From: Streptomyces xiaopingdaonensis
GTDB lineage: Bacteria > Actinomycetota > Actinomycetes > Streptomycetales > Streptomycetaceae
Assembly: GCF_000262345.1 (NCBI RefSeq)
Contig: NZ_AJTQ01000139.1
Span: 1-64,000, forward strand
Reading direction: 5' to 3'
DNA: 64,000 nt
The notes beneath the pieces are model-generated. The model saw nothing but the letters and a program-made list of their open reading frames with translations, was not told the DNA's origin and made no database searches. Below, piece by piece: positions 7,921 through 16,523 of this stretch; positions within the stretch are counted from its first letter, which is position 1; each line of letters opens with the position of its first letter. A program made the position numbers and the translations under genes.

Positions 7921-8889
7921 TCACAGGTCGAGGACCAACTTCGCGCTGCGCGACCGCCCGACGCAGATCAGCATCGTGCCTTCTGCGTCGTGCTCCTCGG
8001 GGGTCAGGAGAGTTCCGCGGTGTTCCGGCCGCCCCTCAAGGACGCGGGTCTCGCACGTGCCGCAGTACCCCTCCTGGCAGGAGGAGTCGATGGTCGGCCG
8101 TACGGCCCGTACCGCCTCGAGGAGGCTCTGGTCCGCGGGAACGGTCAACGTGACGCCGGTGTCCCGCAGTTCCACCTCGAAGGCGGAGTCGGCGCCCGTC
8201 TCCGGCGTGCCCTCGGCGGCGGCGAACCGCTCCACGTGGAGCCGGTCGCCGACGCCGGCGCGGGCGCACTCCTCGGTGGCCGCGGCGAGCATCGGCGGAG
8301 GGCCGCAGCAGTACAGGCGTGCCTCGGGGGAGAGCGTCGCGACGATCCCTGCCACGTCCGGGACCCCTGCCTCGTCCTGGGGCACGAGGGTCACCCGGGC
8401 GGGGTGCGCGGCGGCGAGCTGCTCGGCGAAGGCCATGGACCGCAGGTCCCTGCCTCCGTAGACGAGTCGCCAAGAGGCCCCGCGGCGTTGCAGTTCCTCG
8501 GCCATGGCCTTGAGCGGAGTGATGCCGATGCCGCCGGCGAGCAGCACGTAGTCGGGCGCCTCGACCAGGGGGAAGTGGTTGCGGGGGCCGGAGCTTTCGA
8601 TCTCGGTGCCGACGTCCAGCCGGTCGTGCACCTCCGCGGAGCCGCCGCGGCCGGCCTCCTCGCGGAGGACGCAGACGGTGTAGGTGGTGCGGTCGGCCGG
8701 GTCGCCGCAGAGCGAGTACTGCCGGCGGAGTCCGGAGGGCAGGCGCAGGTCGAGGTGGGCGCCCGGGTCCCAGCGGGCCAGTTCGGCACCGTCGGCCGCT
8801 GCGAAGGCCAGCAGCACGACGCCGTTCGCGACCGGTGTCCGACGCACCAGCCTCAGCTTCAGCGAACCGCTGTCGTTCGCAAGGGACAT
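7921..8889 (-). CDS. FMN/NAD and 2Fe-2S oxygenase reductase (VanB/GbcB/CntB type)
   Basis: 322 aa. Domains in order: flavin-binding barrel with RQYSLCGDP, NAD(P) domain with GGIGITP and YCCGPPPML, and a C-terminal plant-type ferredoxin with CQEGYCGTC and a final Cys in LICVGRS. This single-chain reductase feeds electrons to a Rieske oxygenase, here almost certainly the one at 10959-12113. The ATG at 8889 is preferred over an ATG at 8925 because AAGGAG lies upstream at good distance, and the longer form would start inside the large palindrome at 8922-8965. That palindrome separates it from the dehydrogenase gene, so its expression relative to the oxygenase may be tuned. Confidence 0.88.
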   Translation of the reverse strand: MSLANDSGSLKLRLVRRTPVANGVVLLAFAAADGAELARWDPGAHLDLRLPSGLRRQYSLCGDPADRTTYTVCVLREEAGRGGSAEVHDRLDVGTEIESSGPRNHFPLVEAPDYVLLAGGIGITPLKAMAEELQRRGASWRLVYGGRDLRSMAFAEQLAAAHPARVTLVPQDEAGVPDVAGIVATLSPEARLYCCGPPPMLAAATEECARAGVGDRLHVERFAAAEGTPETGADSAFEVELRDTGVTLTVPADQSLLEAVRAVRPTIDSSCQEGYCGTCETRVLEGRPEHRGTLLTPEEHDAEGTMLICVGRSRSAKLVLDL

Positions 8890-8921
8890 GGCGGTGTCTC
8901 TCCTTCTTGACGGAGCGGATG

Positions 8922-8965
8922 GCACGGTCGCCGCGACCGATCCGGATCGGTCGCGGCGACCGTGC
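8922..8965. terminator. 44-bp perfect palindrome (terminator or attenuator)
   Basis: Two 22-base arms, 8922-8943 and 8944-8965, are exact reverse complements with no spacer. It lies between the carnitine dehydrogenase stop and the reductase start, both leftward. Spacerless GC-rich hairpins without a U tract are common Streptomyces terminators; here it would act inside a run of co-oriented genes. Confidence 0.75.
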
Positions 8966-9005
8966 TCCCGCTGTGCTCGTGGCCGGTCACGCGCGGCCGC
9001 GGGGC

Positions 9006-10004
9006 TCAGTGACGGCGAGGCTCCGTGCCCCGTCCGGTGGCCTGCCTTCGGGCTACGGCGATCAGCTCCGTGAGCAAGGCGTCGCGGCGGTGGGCGAGTT
9101 CGTCGACCGAGTGCTTCTCACTGACCGAGCCGAGGCCGTCGACGAGCCGCTGCGACGTCGTCTCGTCGAGGTGCGGGCGGCCCAGGTCGTCGAACCAGCG
9201 GTTGAAGCTGTCGGCGTAGCGCTCGCAGAAGGCGGCGAGCCCTCCCTCGCCGGCTCCCAGGTGGAAGAGCTGCGTCGGGCCCATCGTCGCCCAGCGCAGG
9301 CCCGGCCCCGCGGAGACCGCCGTGTCGACGTCCTCGACGCTCGCCACGCCTTCGTTGACGAGGTGGATGGCCTCGCGCCACAGCGCCGCCTGCAGCCGGT
9401 TGGCGACGTGGCCCGGGACCTCGCGCCTGACCTCGATCGTCACCTTGCCGACCGAGGCGTAGAAGGCACGGGCGCGGTCCACCGCTCCCCCGGCGGTCCT
9501 GTCGTTGCCCATCACTTCGACCAGGGGGATGAGGTGCGGCGGGTTGAACGGGTGGCCGAGCACGAAGTGCCCCGGGTCCCGCCAGCCTTCCTGCATCTCC
9601 GTCAGCGTCAGGCCCGAGGCCGACGAGGCCACCACGGCGTCGGCGCCGAGGGCGGGCTCGATCGCCGCGTAGAGGCCGTGCTTGAGGGCGATTCGCTCGG
9701 GGACGCTCTCCTGGACGAAGTCCGCTCCGTCGACGGCAGCGCGCGGGTCGGCGCAGAAGTGCACGTTCTCCGGGTCGCCGTGCTCGGTGAGCCCGAGCTG
9801 CGTGAGGACGGGCCAGGCGGCCTCGACCGCCTGCCGCACCCTCGTCTCGGCCTGCGGGTCGGGGTCGTGGACGGCCACGGATTTCCCGGCGGCGAGGAAG
9901 AGCGCGGTCCAGCTCCGGCCGATCACGCCGGCGCCGAGGCTCGCGACGCGCGCGAAGCCGCCGCTCTCGTCGGCGCGTTGGTCCGGCTGCTCAAAAGGCG
10001 ACAC
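9006..10004 (-). CDS. lcdH: L-carnitine dehydrogenase (3-hydroxyacyl-CoA dehydrogenase family)
   Basis: 332 aa, GTG start with GGGAG six bases upstream. The N-terminal Rossmann fold begins with SLGAGVIGRSW (GxGxxG) and the family signature GHPFNPPHLIPLVEV follows, with conserved SSASG and the catalytic His-Glu pair region. The C-terminal GPGLRWATMGP block is typical of carnitine 3-dehydrogenases, which oxidise L-carnitine to 3-dehydrocarnitine with NAD+. The gene overlaps the end of the BKACE gene by 14 bp, and a BKACE enzyme is the known next step, which supports the call. A general 3-hydroxybutyryl-CoA dehydrogenase is less likely given this neighbour. Confidence 0.88.
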   Translation of the reverse strand: MSPFEQPDQRADESGGFARVASLGAGVIGRSWTALFLAAGKSVAVHDPDPQAETRVRQAVEAAWPVLTQLGLTEHGDPENVHFCADPRAAVDGADFVQESVPERIALKHGLYAAIEPALGADAVVASSASGLTLTEMQEGWRDPGHFVLGHPFNPPHLIPLVEVMGNDRTAGGAVDRARAFYASVGKVTIEVRREVPGHVANRLQAALWREAIHLVNEGVASVEDVDTAVSAGPGLRWATMGPTQLFHLGAGEGGLAAFCERYADSFNRWFDDLGRPHLDETTSQRLVDGLGSVSEKHSVDELAHRRDALLTELIAVARRQATGRGTEPRRH

Positions 10005-10920
10005 GGTCAGCTCCCTTCAGGCCGAGTCGGCGACGGGCATCGGCCGGGGTGGCGACCGAGCGCCCGAGGGATTCGACGATCGTGCGGATCTTCGCGACCT
10101 GGTCGGCGTTGGAGGCGGCGAGTTGGCCCGGGCCGATGAAGAGGCTGTCCTCCATACCGACCCGGAGGTTGCCGCCGAGCATGGCCGCCTGCGTCGCGAA
10201 CGGCATCTGGTGGCGGCCGGCAGCCAGTACCGACCACTCGTAGTCGTCCCCGAAGAGCTTCTCGGCGACCGTGTGCATGTGGACGAGGTTGTCCAGGTCG
10301 GCGCCGACGCCGCCCAGCACGCCGAAGACCATCTGCACGAAGAAGGGAGGTTCGAGCCAGCCCTGGTCGACGAGCCAGGCGAGGTTGTAGAGGTGCCCCA
10401 GGTCGTAGCACTCGAACTCGAACCTCGTGCCGTGCTCCCCGCCCAGCTCCTGCACGATGTACTCGAGGTCGGCGAAGGTGTTCTTGAAGACCAGGTCCCG
10501 GGTGGACTCCAGGAATTCGGGCTTCCAGGCGTGCTGCCACCGCTCGTGCTTCTCCAGCATCGGGAAGATCCCGAAGTTGAGCGACCCGACGTTGAGCGAC
10601 GCCATCTCGGGCGAGACCGCGACGGCGGCGCGGAGCCGGTCCTCGCGCGACATGCCCAGGCCGCCACCGGTCGAGACGTTGACGACCGCGTCGGACCTGG
10701 CGGAGATCTGCGGCAGGAACTCCTGGAAGAGCTCGGGTCGGGGGTCGGGCTTCCCCGTCTCCGGGTCGCGGGCGTGCAGGTGGATGACGGCCGCGCCTGC
10801 CTCGGCGGCCTCGACGGACGCCTGCGCGATCTCCTCGGGGGTGATCGGCAGGTGGGGTGACATCGTCGGGGTGTGGATGCCTCCGGTGGGGGCGCACGTG
10901 ATGATGACTGGCTCGGGCAT
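9991..10920 (-). CDS. BKACE-family beta-keto acid cleavage enzyme (dehydrocarnitine cleavage)
   Basis: 309 aa with GGAGG nine bases before ATG. The HLHARDPETGKP motif supplies the zinc-binding H-x-H near the N-terminus; FECYDLGHL and FGVLGGVGAD are also typical of the family. BKACE enzymes condense a beta-keto acid with acetyl-CoA and release acetoacetate plus a new CoA ester. Next to carnitine dehydrogenase the substrate should be 3-dehydrocarnitine, giving betainyl-CoA. A hotdog thioesterase that would free glycine betaine is not seen in the block. Transcribed between the Rieske gene and the dehydrogenase. Confidence 0.87.
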   Translation of the reverse strand: MPEPVIITCAPTGGIHTPTMSPHLPITPEEIAQASVEAAEAGAAVIHLHARDPETGKPDPRPELFQEFLPQISARSDAVVNVSTGGGLGMSREDRLRAAVAVSPEMASLNVGSLNFGIFPMLEKHERWQHAWKPEFLESTRDLVFKNTFADLEYIVQELGGEHGTRFEFECYDLGHLYNLAWLVDQGWLEPPFFVQMVFGVLGGVGADLDNLVHMHTVAEKLFGDDYEWSVLAAGRHQMPFATQAAMLGGNLRVGMEDSLFIGPGQLAASNADQVAKIRTIVESLGRSVATPADARRRLGLKGADRVAF

Positions 10921-10958
10921 GCGGACGCACCTCCGTACGGGTCGGACGGATCTCCTGG

Positions 10959-12113
10959 TCAGGACGGGTTCCGGTCGCGGGCCAGGGCGCGGTAGGCGTC
11001 CAGGACGAGGCCGTGGAAGTGGTGCACGCCGTGCTCGGAGAGCCCCGGCGCCCTCTCGGGGTCGTAGACGATCCGGCCCTGGTTGAAGGCGGGCGTGCCC
11101 ATCCCCCGCTGCACGCTCTCGACCAGGTCGATGTCCTGTACTTGGAGCACCTCGTCGATGTACTGCACCGACTGCTCTTCCGCCTCGTTGAGTTCGGTGC
11201 TCTCCAGGAAGAAGTCCCAGGTCTCCAGGGTGCGTCCCGGGCCGTCCGGCCAGACCTGGAAGACCATGAAGTTGCCCCGCCCCGGGTAGCGGAGCAGGCA
11301 GGTGTTGGGCCACAGCCACCACACCGCGTGCTCGGTGACCGTCGCGTCGGAGACGTCGTACGCGGTGTTCTCCGAGGTGCCCGCGTCCGCGAAGTGGCTC
11401 GACCAGATGCCGTGCGTCTTCACGTCGTAGGTGTCCATGTCGACGAGGGAGACGAACTCCTTGTGCGCGACATGGCAGTGGTAGCACTCGAGGAAGTTGT
11501 CGATGACGTTCTTCCAGTTGGTCTCGACCTCGTAGTGCAGCCGTTTCGCGTGCGTGAGGCCGGCGATGTCGGGTGCCCGCCGGGTGATGTCGGCGGCGAG
11601 GTCGGGGGCCTGCTTCGCCAGCGGCGCGGCCGTCGGGTCGAGGTTGACGTAGACGAAGCCGCAGAACTCCTCGACCTGGACCCGGTCGAGGCAGATCTCC
11701 GTCCTGTCGAACGTCTCCATCCGGTCCGTCTGCCGGGCGCCCACCAGGGAGCCGCCCAGGTCGTACGTCCAGGCGTGGTACGGGCAGACGATGGTGCGCG
11801 TCGTCCCCGAGCCCGACAGCAGCTCGTGTGCCCGGTGCTTGCAGACGTTGTAGAAGGCCCGCAGCTCTCCCCGCCGGTCGCGGACGACGGCCACGGGCAT
11901 GCCGGCGACCGTCGCGGCGACGTAGCTGCCGGGCTGGGCGAGCTTCTCGACGTGGCAGATCCACTGCCAGGTGCGGGCGAAGATGGCCTGTTGATCGACC
12001 GCGTGCCACTTCGGTTCGGTGTAGGCGTCGGCACGCAGGGACATGGAATTGGCGGGATCTTCGTCGTAGCCAGCGGCTATCGCCGTGACCTGGTCTGCGG
12101 TGACATCAGTCAT
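10959..12113 (-). CDS. Rieske oxygenase acting on a quaternary amine (CntA/GbcA family)
   Basis: 384 aa. The Rieske 2Fe-2S ligands are in CKHRAHELL and CPYHAW; the mononuclear iron site includes NFLECYHCHVAH, where Glu before Cys-Tyr-His is the bridging residue of the quaternary-amine subgroup instead of the usual Asp. The C-terminal DIDLVESVQRGMG and GLSEHGVHHFH blocks resemble carnitine monooxygenase CntA/YeaW as well as glycine betaine demethylase GbcA. The first would give trimethylamine and malic semialdehyde, the second dimethylglycine and formaldehyde. Carnitine dehydrogenase plus BKACE favour betaine as substrate, whereas the divergent aldehyde dehydrogenase favours carnitine. Reading starts at ATG 12113; ATG 12125 is also possible. 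Confidence 0.85.
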   Translation of the reverse strand: MTDVTADQVTAIAAGYDEDPANSMSLRADAYTEPKWHAVDQQAIFARTWQWICHVEKLAQPGSYVAATVAGMPVAVVRDRRGELRAFYNVCKHRAHELLSGSGTTRTIVCPYHAWTYDLGGSLVGARQTDRMETFDRTEICLDRVQVEEFCGFVYVNLDPTAAPLAKQAPDLAADITRRAPDIAGLTHAKRLHYEVETNWKNVIDNFLECYHCHVAHKEFVSLVDMDTYDVKTHGIWSSHFADAGTSENTAYDVSDATVTEHAVWWLWPNTCLLRYPGRGNFMVFQVWPDGPGRTLETWDFFLESTELNEAEEQSVQYIDEVLQVQDIDLVESVQRGMGTPAFNQGRIVYDPERAPGLSEHGVHHFHGLVLDAYRALARDRNPS

Positions 12114-12134
12114 GACAGCGACCATAGACTGAAC

Positions 12135-12205
12135 TGGACGACCGTTCAATATCTCGGTGAACGATCGTCCAGCGATCTCGACCAGGCAGGCTGGACAACT
12201 GTTCA
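12135..12205. promoter_or_regulatory. Three TetR-type operators in the divergent promoter
   Basis: Three 14-bp sites, TGGACGACCGTTCA (12135-12148), TGAACGATCGTCCA (12158-12171) and TGGACAACTGTTCA (12192-12205), fit TGRACRNNYGTYCA; each is itself an imperfect palindrome. The first two are mirror copies nine bases apart. They lie between the Rieske gene (left) and the aldehyde dehydrogenase gene (right). The half-site TGGACG...CGTCCA type is common for TetR regulators. The regulator at 7233-7814 is the likely binder. Confidence 0.75.
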
Positions 12206-12257
12206 ATCTGTGCCAGCATGAGGCTTCCACCGCCCAAGTGCGCATCCGAGGAGGAGC

Positions 12258-13619
12258 ATGAGCCGGTACGCCGTGACGAACCCCGCGACCGACGAGCTGG
12301 TCCAGGAGGTTCCGACGATCACCGACGAGGCGCTGGAGCGCGCCCTCGACGCCTCACGCGCGGCGCAGTCCTCCTGGGCACGCGAGAACACGGTGGAGCA
12401 GCGGTCGGCGCTCGTCGCGCGCGTGGGCGAACTGCACGCGGAGCGCCGGCGGGAGTTCGCCGACATCATCGTGCGCGAGATGGGCAAACCCGTCGGAGAG
12501 GCGCTCGGTGAAGTGGACTTCTGCGCCGACATCTACCGCTACACCGCCGAGTCGGCACCGTCCTGCCTGGCCGACCAGGAGATCCCGCTCCCCGCGGGCG
12601 AGGCCCTGGTGCGCAGCGCTCCGCTGGGCGTCCTGCTGGGGATCATGCCGTGGAACTACCCCGCCTACCAGGTCGCCCGGTTCGCGGCCCCCAACCTCGC
12701 CATCGGCAACACGATCCTGCTCAAGCACGCTCCGCAGTGCCCGCAGTCCGCCGCCTTCCTGGAACAGCTCTTCGCCGACGCCGGCTTCCCGGCCGGCGCC
12801 TACACCAACATCTACGCCTCGAACGACCAGGCGGCGCGCCTGATCGCCGACCCGCGCACAGCCGGGGTCTCCCTCACCGGCTCCGAGCGCGCCGGGCGGG
12901 CGGTGGCCGAACTCGCGGGCCGGCACCTGAAGAAGGTCGTGTTGGAGCTCGGTGGCTCGGACCCGTTCCTGCTCCTCGCCTCCGACGATCTGGACGCGGT
13001 GGTCGGACAGGCCGTCGCCGCACGGTTGGACAACGCGGGCCAGGCGTGCAACGCCGCCAAGCGGATCATCGTCGTCGACGACCTGTACGACGAGTTCGCC
13101 GAGCGGTTCGTCCGGGAGTTCACGGCCGTCGAACCCGCTGATCCCACCGAGCCCGCCACGGTGTTGGGGCCGCTCTCCTCGACCGAGGCCGCGGACCGGC
13201 TGGAGGACCAGGTCAGGAGCGCCGTCGCGCACGGAGCCACCGTCCACCGGAAGGCACAGCGACGGGGCACGTTCTTCCCACCGGTGGTGCTCACCGACCT
13301 GGCGCCCGGGAACCCGGCCCACCACGAGGAGTTCTTCGGCCCGGTCGCCGTCCTGTACCGGGTGCGGGACGAGGAGGAGGCGGTCGCCGTCGCCAACGAC
13401 ACGCCGTTCGGGCTCGGTTCGTACGTCTTCACCCCGGATCGGGAGCAGGCCGTGCGGGTCGCCGATCGCCTGGAGGCCGGGATGGTCTTCGTCAACGAGG
13501 TCGGTGCGGAAGGAGCCGAGCTGCCGTTCGGCGGCGTGAAGCGCTCGGGCACCGGACGCGAGCTCGGTCACCTGGCGTTCAACGAGTTCGTCAACAAGAA
13601 GATGATCCGCTCCGCGTGA
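12258..13619 (+). CDS. NAD(P)-dependent aldehyde dehydrogenase (succinate/malic semialdehyde type)
   Basis: 453 aa, ATG preceded by GAGGAGGAGC. Standard aldehyde dehydrogenase landmarks: PWNYP, the LELGGSDP glutamate loop, the NAGQACNA catalytic Cys and the C-terminal ELPFGGVKRSGTGRE. Length and motifs fit the GabD-like semialdehyde dehydrogenase branch. It is divergent from the Rieske oxygenase and shares its operator region. If the oxygenase cleaves carnitine, this enzyme would oxidise malic semialdehyde to malate; if it demethylates betaine, it may handle another aldehyde of the pathway. Confidence 0.88.
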   Translation: MSRYAVTNPATDELVQEVPTITDEALERALDASRAAQSSWARENTVEQRSALVARVGELHAERRREFADIIVREMGKPVGEALGEVDFCADIYRYTAESAPSCLADQEIPLPAGEALVRSAPLGVLLGIMPWNYPAYQVARFAAPNLAIGNTILLKHAPQCPQSAAFLEQLFADAGFPAGAYTNIYASNDQAARLIADPRTAGVSLTGSERAGRAVAELAGRHLKKVVLELGGSDPFLLLASDDLDAVVGQAVAARLDNAGQACNAAKRIIVVDDLYDEFAERFVREFTAVEPADPTEPATVLGPLSSTEAADRLEDQVRSAVAHGATVHRKAQRRGTFFPPVVLTDLAPGNPAHHEEFFGPVAVLYRVRDEEEAVAVANDTPFGLGSYVFTPDREQAVRVADRLEAGMVFVNEVGAEGAELPFGGVKRSGTGRELGHLAFNEFVNKKMIRSA

Positions 13620-13722
13620 AGCGGGGTGCCGGTCGGTTCCGCTTCCGGCCGGTGCCTCGACGGCGGCATCCAACGAGCGGGTTGCCCGATCGGGGGCGGC
13701 TGCCGCTCTCGGCCGGAGCTTT

Positions 13723-13755
13723 CCGGTGGCCGGGATGGGAAGTCCCGGCCACCGG
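13723..13755. terminator. Hairpin terminator after the aldehyde dehydrogenase
   Basis: Two perfect 13-base arms (13723-13735 and 13743-13755) around a seven-base loop, about 100 bp past the stop codon. It can serve the rightward dehydrogenase gene and the leftward hydrolase gene that ends at 13874. Confidence 0.75.
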
Positions 13756-13873
13756 CTGCCGGAACCCGCAGGCGGTCCGGAAGTGGCGCTCGGAGTGTCT
13801 TCGTCGCCCGCGGAGAGAGCAGCGTGAAACCACGCGCGGGGCGCGGACCGGGCGAAGAGGACGGTGACTCGGG

Positions 13874-14695
13874 TCAGCGTGCGAGGATCGTGCGGAGCAC
13901 GGTCGTCACCGCGGCGGGGTCGTCCGCGTTCATCAGGTGTCCGACGCCCGGCACCTCGTGGTAGGTGGCGTCGGGCAGGTTCGCGAGGATGATGTCGGCG
14001 GCCTTCCGGGGGCAGAACGAGTCGAACTCGCCGCCGGCGACGTCCACATGGGCGGTGACCTTCTCCAGCAGGGGCGTGAGCGGCTCCTCCCGCAGCGCCC
14101 GCATGGCCCGCAGACCGTTGAGGTAGCCCTCGGATCCGCCGACGGCCTTCATCCTGCTCGCGACGACCCTCTCCAGCAGATCGGCACGCCGGACGAGCGC
14201 ACCCGCCGAGTCCTCGCGGAGCGCGTCCTCGATCGCCGCGCGGTCACCCGACTCCGCGGTGGCCTGCCGCTGCTCGTAGAACGCCGCGGCGGCGCGACCG
14301 ACCACGGTGGAGGTACCGAAGACGACCGGGTGCGGCAGGAGGTCCGGCCTGTGGGCGGCCGCCCTGAGGACGGCGGTGCCTCCGAGCGAGAATCCGACGC
14401 AGGTCGCGGGGCCCGTCACCGCGTCGAGGAAACCGATCAGGTCGCCGCCGAGTTGGGAGAGCGTCCCGTCGGCCCCGCCTGCCGTGGTGTCTCCGTGGCC
14501 TCGCAGGTCGTAGGCGTAGGTGTGCAGGTCCTGCAGGGCGTTCTGCTGGTACGACCAGGTGTGGCGGTCCTCGGCCAGACCGTGGAGGAAGACCACGGGT
14601 GCCCCGTCGCGTCCGCGCTCGGACCACGTGACGTCGAGGTCGCCGATGCGTGCGGTACGGGCGGGGACCTCGGCTCCGTCGGTGTGGCCGGCCAT
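13874..14695 (-). CDS. Alpha/beta hydrolase
   Basis: 273 aa. Oxyanion-hole segment VVFLHGLAEDRHTW, nucleophile elbow GFSLGG, a late Asp (EFDSFCP region) and catalytic His in VPGVGHLMN make a complete triad. Similar proteins include 3-oxoadipate enol-lactonases and non-haem haloperoxidase-like esterases; the substrate is unknown. It follows the methyltransferase gene in the same direction after 218 bp. It might be an accessory of that cluster, or could hydrolyse betainyl-CoA for the carnitine block, but neither is supported beyond position. Confidence 0.8.
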   Translation of the reverse strand: MAGHTDGAEVPARTARIGDLDVTWSERGRDGAPVVFLHGLAEDRHTWSYQQNALQDLHTYAYDLRGHGDTTAGGADGTLSQLGGDLIGFLDAVTGPATCVGFSLGGTAVLRAAAHRPDLLPHPVVFGTSTVVGRAAAAFYEQRQATAESGDRAAIEDALREDSAGALVRRADLLERVVASRMKAVGGSEGYLNGLRAMRALREEPLTPLLEKVTAHVDVAGGEFDSFCPRKAADIILANLPDATYHEVPGVGHLMNADDPAAVTTVLRTILAR

Positions 14696-14913
14696 GGGGG
14701 ACTCCTGGCTGTCGCTGGCTCGTGAGGAGAGCTTCGTCCCTCCGGGCGTGGCCGGTCAAAGGGCGGTGCCACGCCTCGCTTCCGGGAGGCGCGACACCGC
14801 ACGCGGCCCGAGGGCGCCGAGACCGCACCGTGCGAGCTGCCGACACCGTGCCGCTCGACGACCTGCCGTCGCAGGGCCGTTGGGCGGGCGCCGGCCGACG
14901 AGCCGCTCCGCCC

Positions 14914-15975
14914 TCACGCCCCGTCGTCCGGTACGGCCTCCAGTACCGCGTGGCAGGGCAGGCCCGCCAGCTCGGTGACCCCCTGGCACCTCAGCCCCGC
15001 CCTGCCCAGCAGCTCCTCGTACTCCGTCAGGGTCCGCTCCCTGCCGGACGTCAGCGTGAGCGTCTCGATGTCGCTCAGCGTCGTGTGCAGCACGCCCGCC
15101 GCCTCGACGGTCTCTCCCTCGTGCGGCAGCAGCAGGGTGGCCACCAGCACGGTGCCGTCGGGCCCGGCGGCACCGCGGCAGAGGTCGAGGACGCGGACGC
15201 AGGAGGCGTCGTCGAGCCCGTGCAAGATGTTGCGCAGCAGGTACGCGTCCCCGCCGGCCGGGACCGAGGCGAGGAAGTCGCCCTCGCTCAGGGCGCAACG
15301 GCCGGCGACGCCCGCGGACTTGAGCGTGTCCGGCGCCGGGCGCAGCGCCTCGGGGCGGTCGTACAGCGTGCCGTGCAGCGCCGGATGGGCGGCGAGGATC
15401 GCCGCCAGCAGCGTGCCGTCGCCCCCGCCGACGTCGACGACGTGCGCGAACCTGCCCCAGTCGCAACTGCCGGCGACCGCGGGGGCCTGGGCGGCGGTGG
15501 CCAACGCCATCGCGGCGGTGAACCGCTCCCCCAGCGTCTCGTCCGCCGCGAAGGACTCGTAGAAGCCGGTGCCGTGCCGCTTCTCGAAGGCCGAGGTGCC
15601 CGTGCGCACAGCGTCCTCAAGCGCGCCGAAGGCGTCCCAGAGGGCGGGAGTGCCGTAGAGGTCGGCGGCGAGCCTGGCGGGGGCGCCCCTGCGGAACTCG
15701 GCGCCGAACGGGGTCAGCGCGAACCGCCCGCCTTCGCCGGTGGTGACGAGTCCGAGCACGCGGCCGGCGCGCAACAACCGGCGCAGCGACGGCGCGTGGG
15801 TGCCGGTGTCGCGCGCCACCTCCTCGGCGGTGCGGGACCGCTCGCCGAGCGCGTCGACGGCTCCCACGCGCGCCAGGGTCCCGGCGATCTGGCTCAGCAG
15901 GAAGCCCGACATCGCGGTCGTCCGCAGCCACGCCGCGTCGGCCTCCGCACGCGCCTGCTCTTCCGAAGTGGTCAT
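14914..15975 (-). CDS. SAM-dependent methyltransferase (O-methyltransferase family 2 fold)
   Basis: 353 aa. An N-terminal winged-helix dimerisation region (~10-100) is followed by the SAM site VVDVGGGDGT (glycine-rich loop) and the catalytic-region LRNILHGLDD typical of small-molecule methyltransferases of the DmpM/TcmN/CrtF type. Its ATG overlaps the preceding stop as ATGA, so it is coupled to the small membrane protein and HTTM-hydrolase genes. In a linaridin-like context a methyltransferase would be expected for N-terminal methylation, although known examples are of a different subfamily. An ordinary polyketide or phenol O-methyltransferase is the alternative, but no such pathway is nearby. 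Confidence 0.8.
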   Translation of the reverse strand: MTTSEEQARAEADAAWLRTTAMSGFLLSQIAGTLARVGAVDALGERSRTAEEVARDTGTHAPSLRRLLRAGRVLGLVTTGEGGRFALTPFGAEFRRGAPARLAADLYGTPALWDAFGALEDAVRTGTSAFEKRHGTGFYESFAADETLGERFTAAMALATAAQAPAVAGSCDWGRFAHVVDVGGGDGTLLAAILAAHPALHGTLYDRPEALRPAPDTLKSAGVAGRCALSEGDFLASVPAGGDAYLLRNILHGLDDASCVRVLDLCRGAAGPDGTVLVATLLLPHEGETVEAAGVLHTTLSDIETLTLTSGRERTLTEYEELLGRAGLRCQGVTELAGLPCHAVLEAVPDDGA

Positions 15976-16523
15976 CGGCCCTCCGTGTCGAGAGTGTGGA
16001 AGTCGGACGCGAAGAGGACGTCGGGCTCCTCCGTCTCGTCGTGACCGCCCGAGGCGACGAGGAGGAACTGCACGCGCCGGGAGTCGGGTGCATGCGGGCA
16101 GCGGTGGCTGACGAAGTTGAGCAGTGCGAGGTACGGGACGGTCATGTGGATGTGCTCGGGGCCCTTGTCCTGGCGCACCAGGAAGGCGAGGTCGTTCTGC
16201 ACGTCGCAGAGCGCCTTCTCCCTGCGCCTGTTGGGGTGCCAGACCATCTGGCGCAGCGACCGGTCCTGGGAGACGGGGTACTCGGCCCACTCCGTGGTGC
16301 TGCCGTCCAGCAGCTCGTCGCGGACGAGCAGGTGGGTGTCCGTGGTGCCGGGCCGCGGGGCGAAGAACGTCGAGACGGGCAGCGTGACGTTGCCGGGGTC
16401 GACGCGCTCGAGAAACCGGGGCCGCTTCTTGAACTGCTGGCCGACGGTGAGCGCGAACCAGGTGCCGAGCAGCCCGTACAGGGCGGCCTCCGCTGCGAGT
16501 GAGGCTCCGCTGTGCCGCCTCAT
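15972..16523 (-). CDS. Small membrane-anchored protein of unknown function
   Basis: 183 aa, ATG overlapping the HTTM-hydrolase stop as ATGA, and its own stop overlapping the methyltransferase start in the same way. One N-terminal membrane segment (about residues 10-30, AALYGLLGTWFALTVG) is followed by a soluble part with several His and Trp residues and the phrase VDPGNVTLPVSTFF. I do not recognise a catalytic motif. The overlaps on both sides imply stoichiometric production with its neighbours. A LinE/LinL-like partner of a membrane dehydration complex is possible; that is inference from gene order. Confidence 0.6.
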   Translation of the reverse strand: MRRHSGASLAAEAALYGLLGTWFALTVGQQFKKRPRFLERVDPGNVTLPVSTFFAPRPGTTDTHLLVRDELLDGSTTEWAEYPVSQDRSLRQMVWHPNRRREKALCDVQNDLAFLVRQDKGPEHIHMTVPYLALLNFVSHRCPHAPDSRRVQFLLVASGGHDETEEPDVLFASDFHTLDTEGR

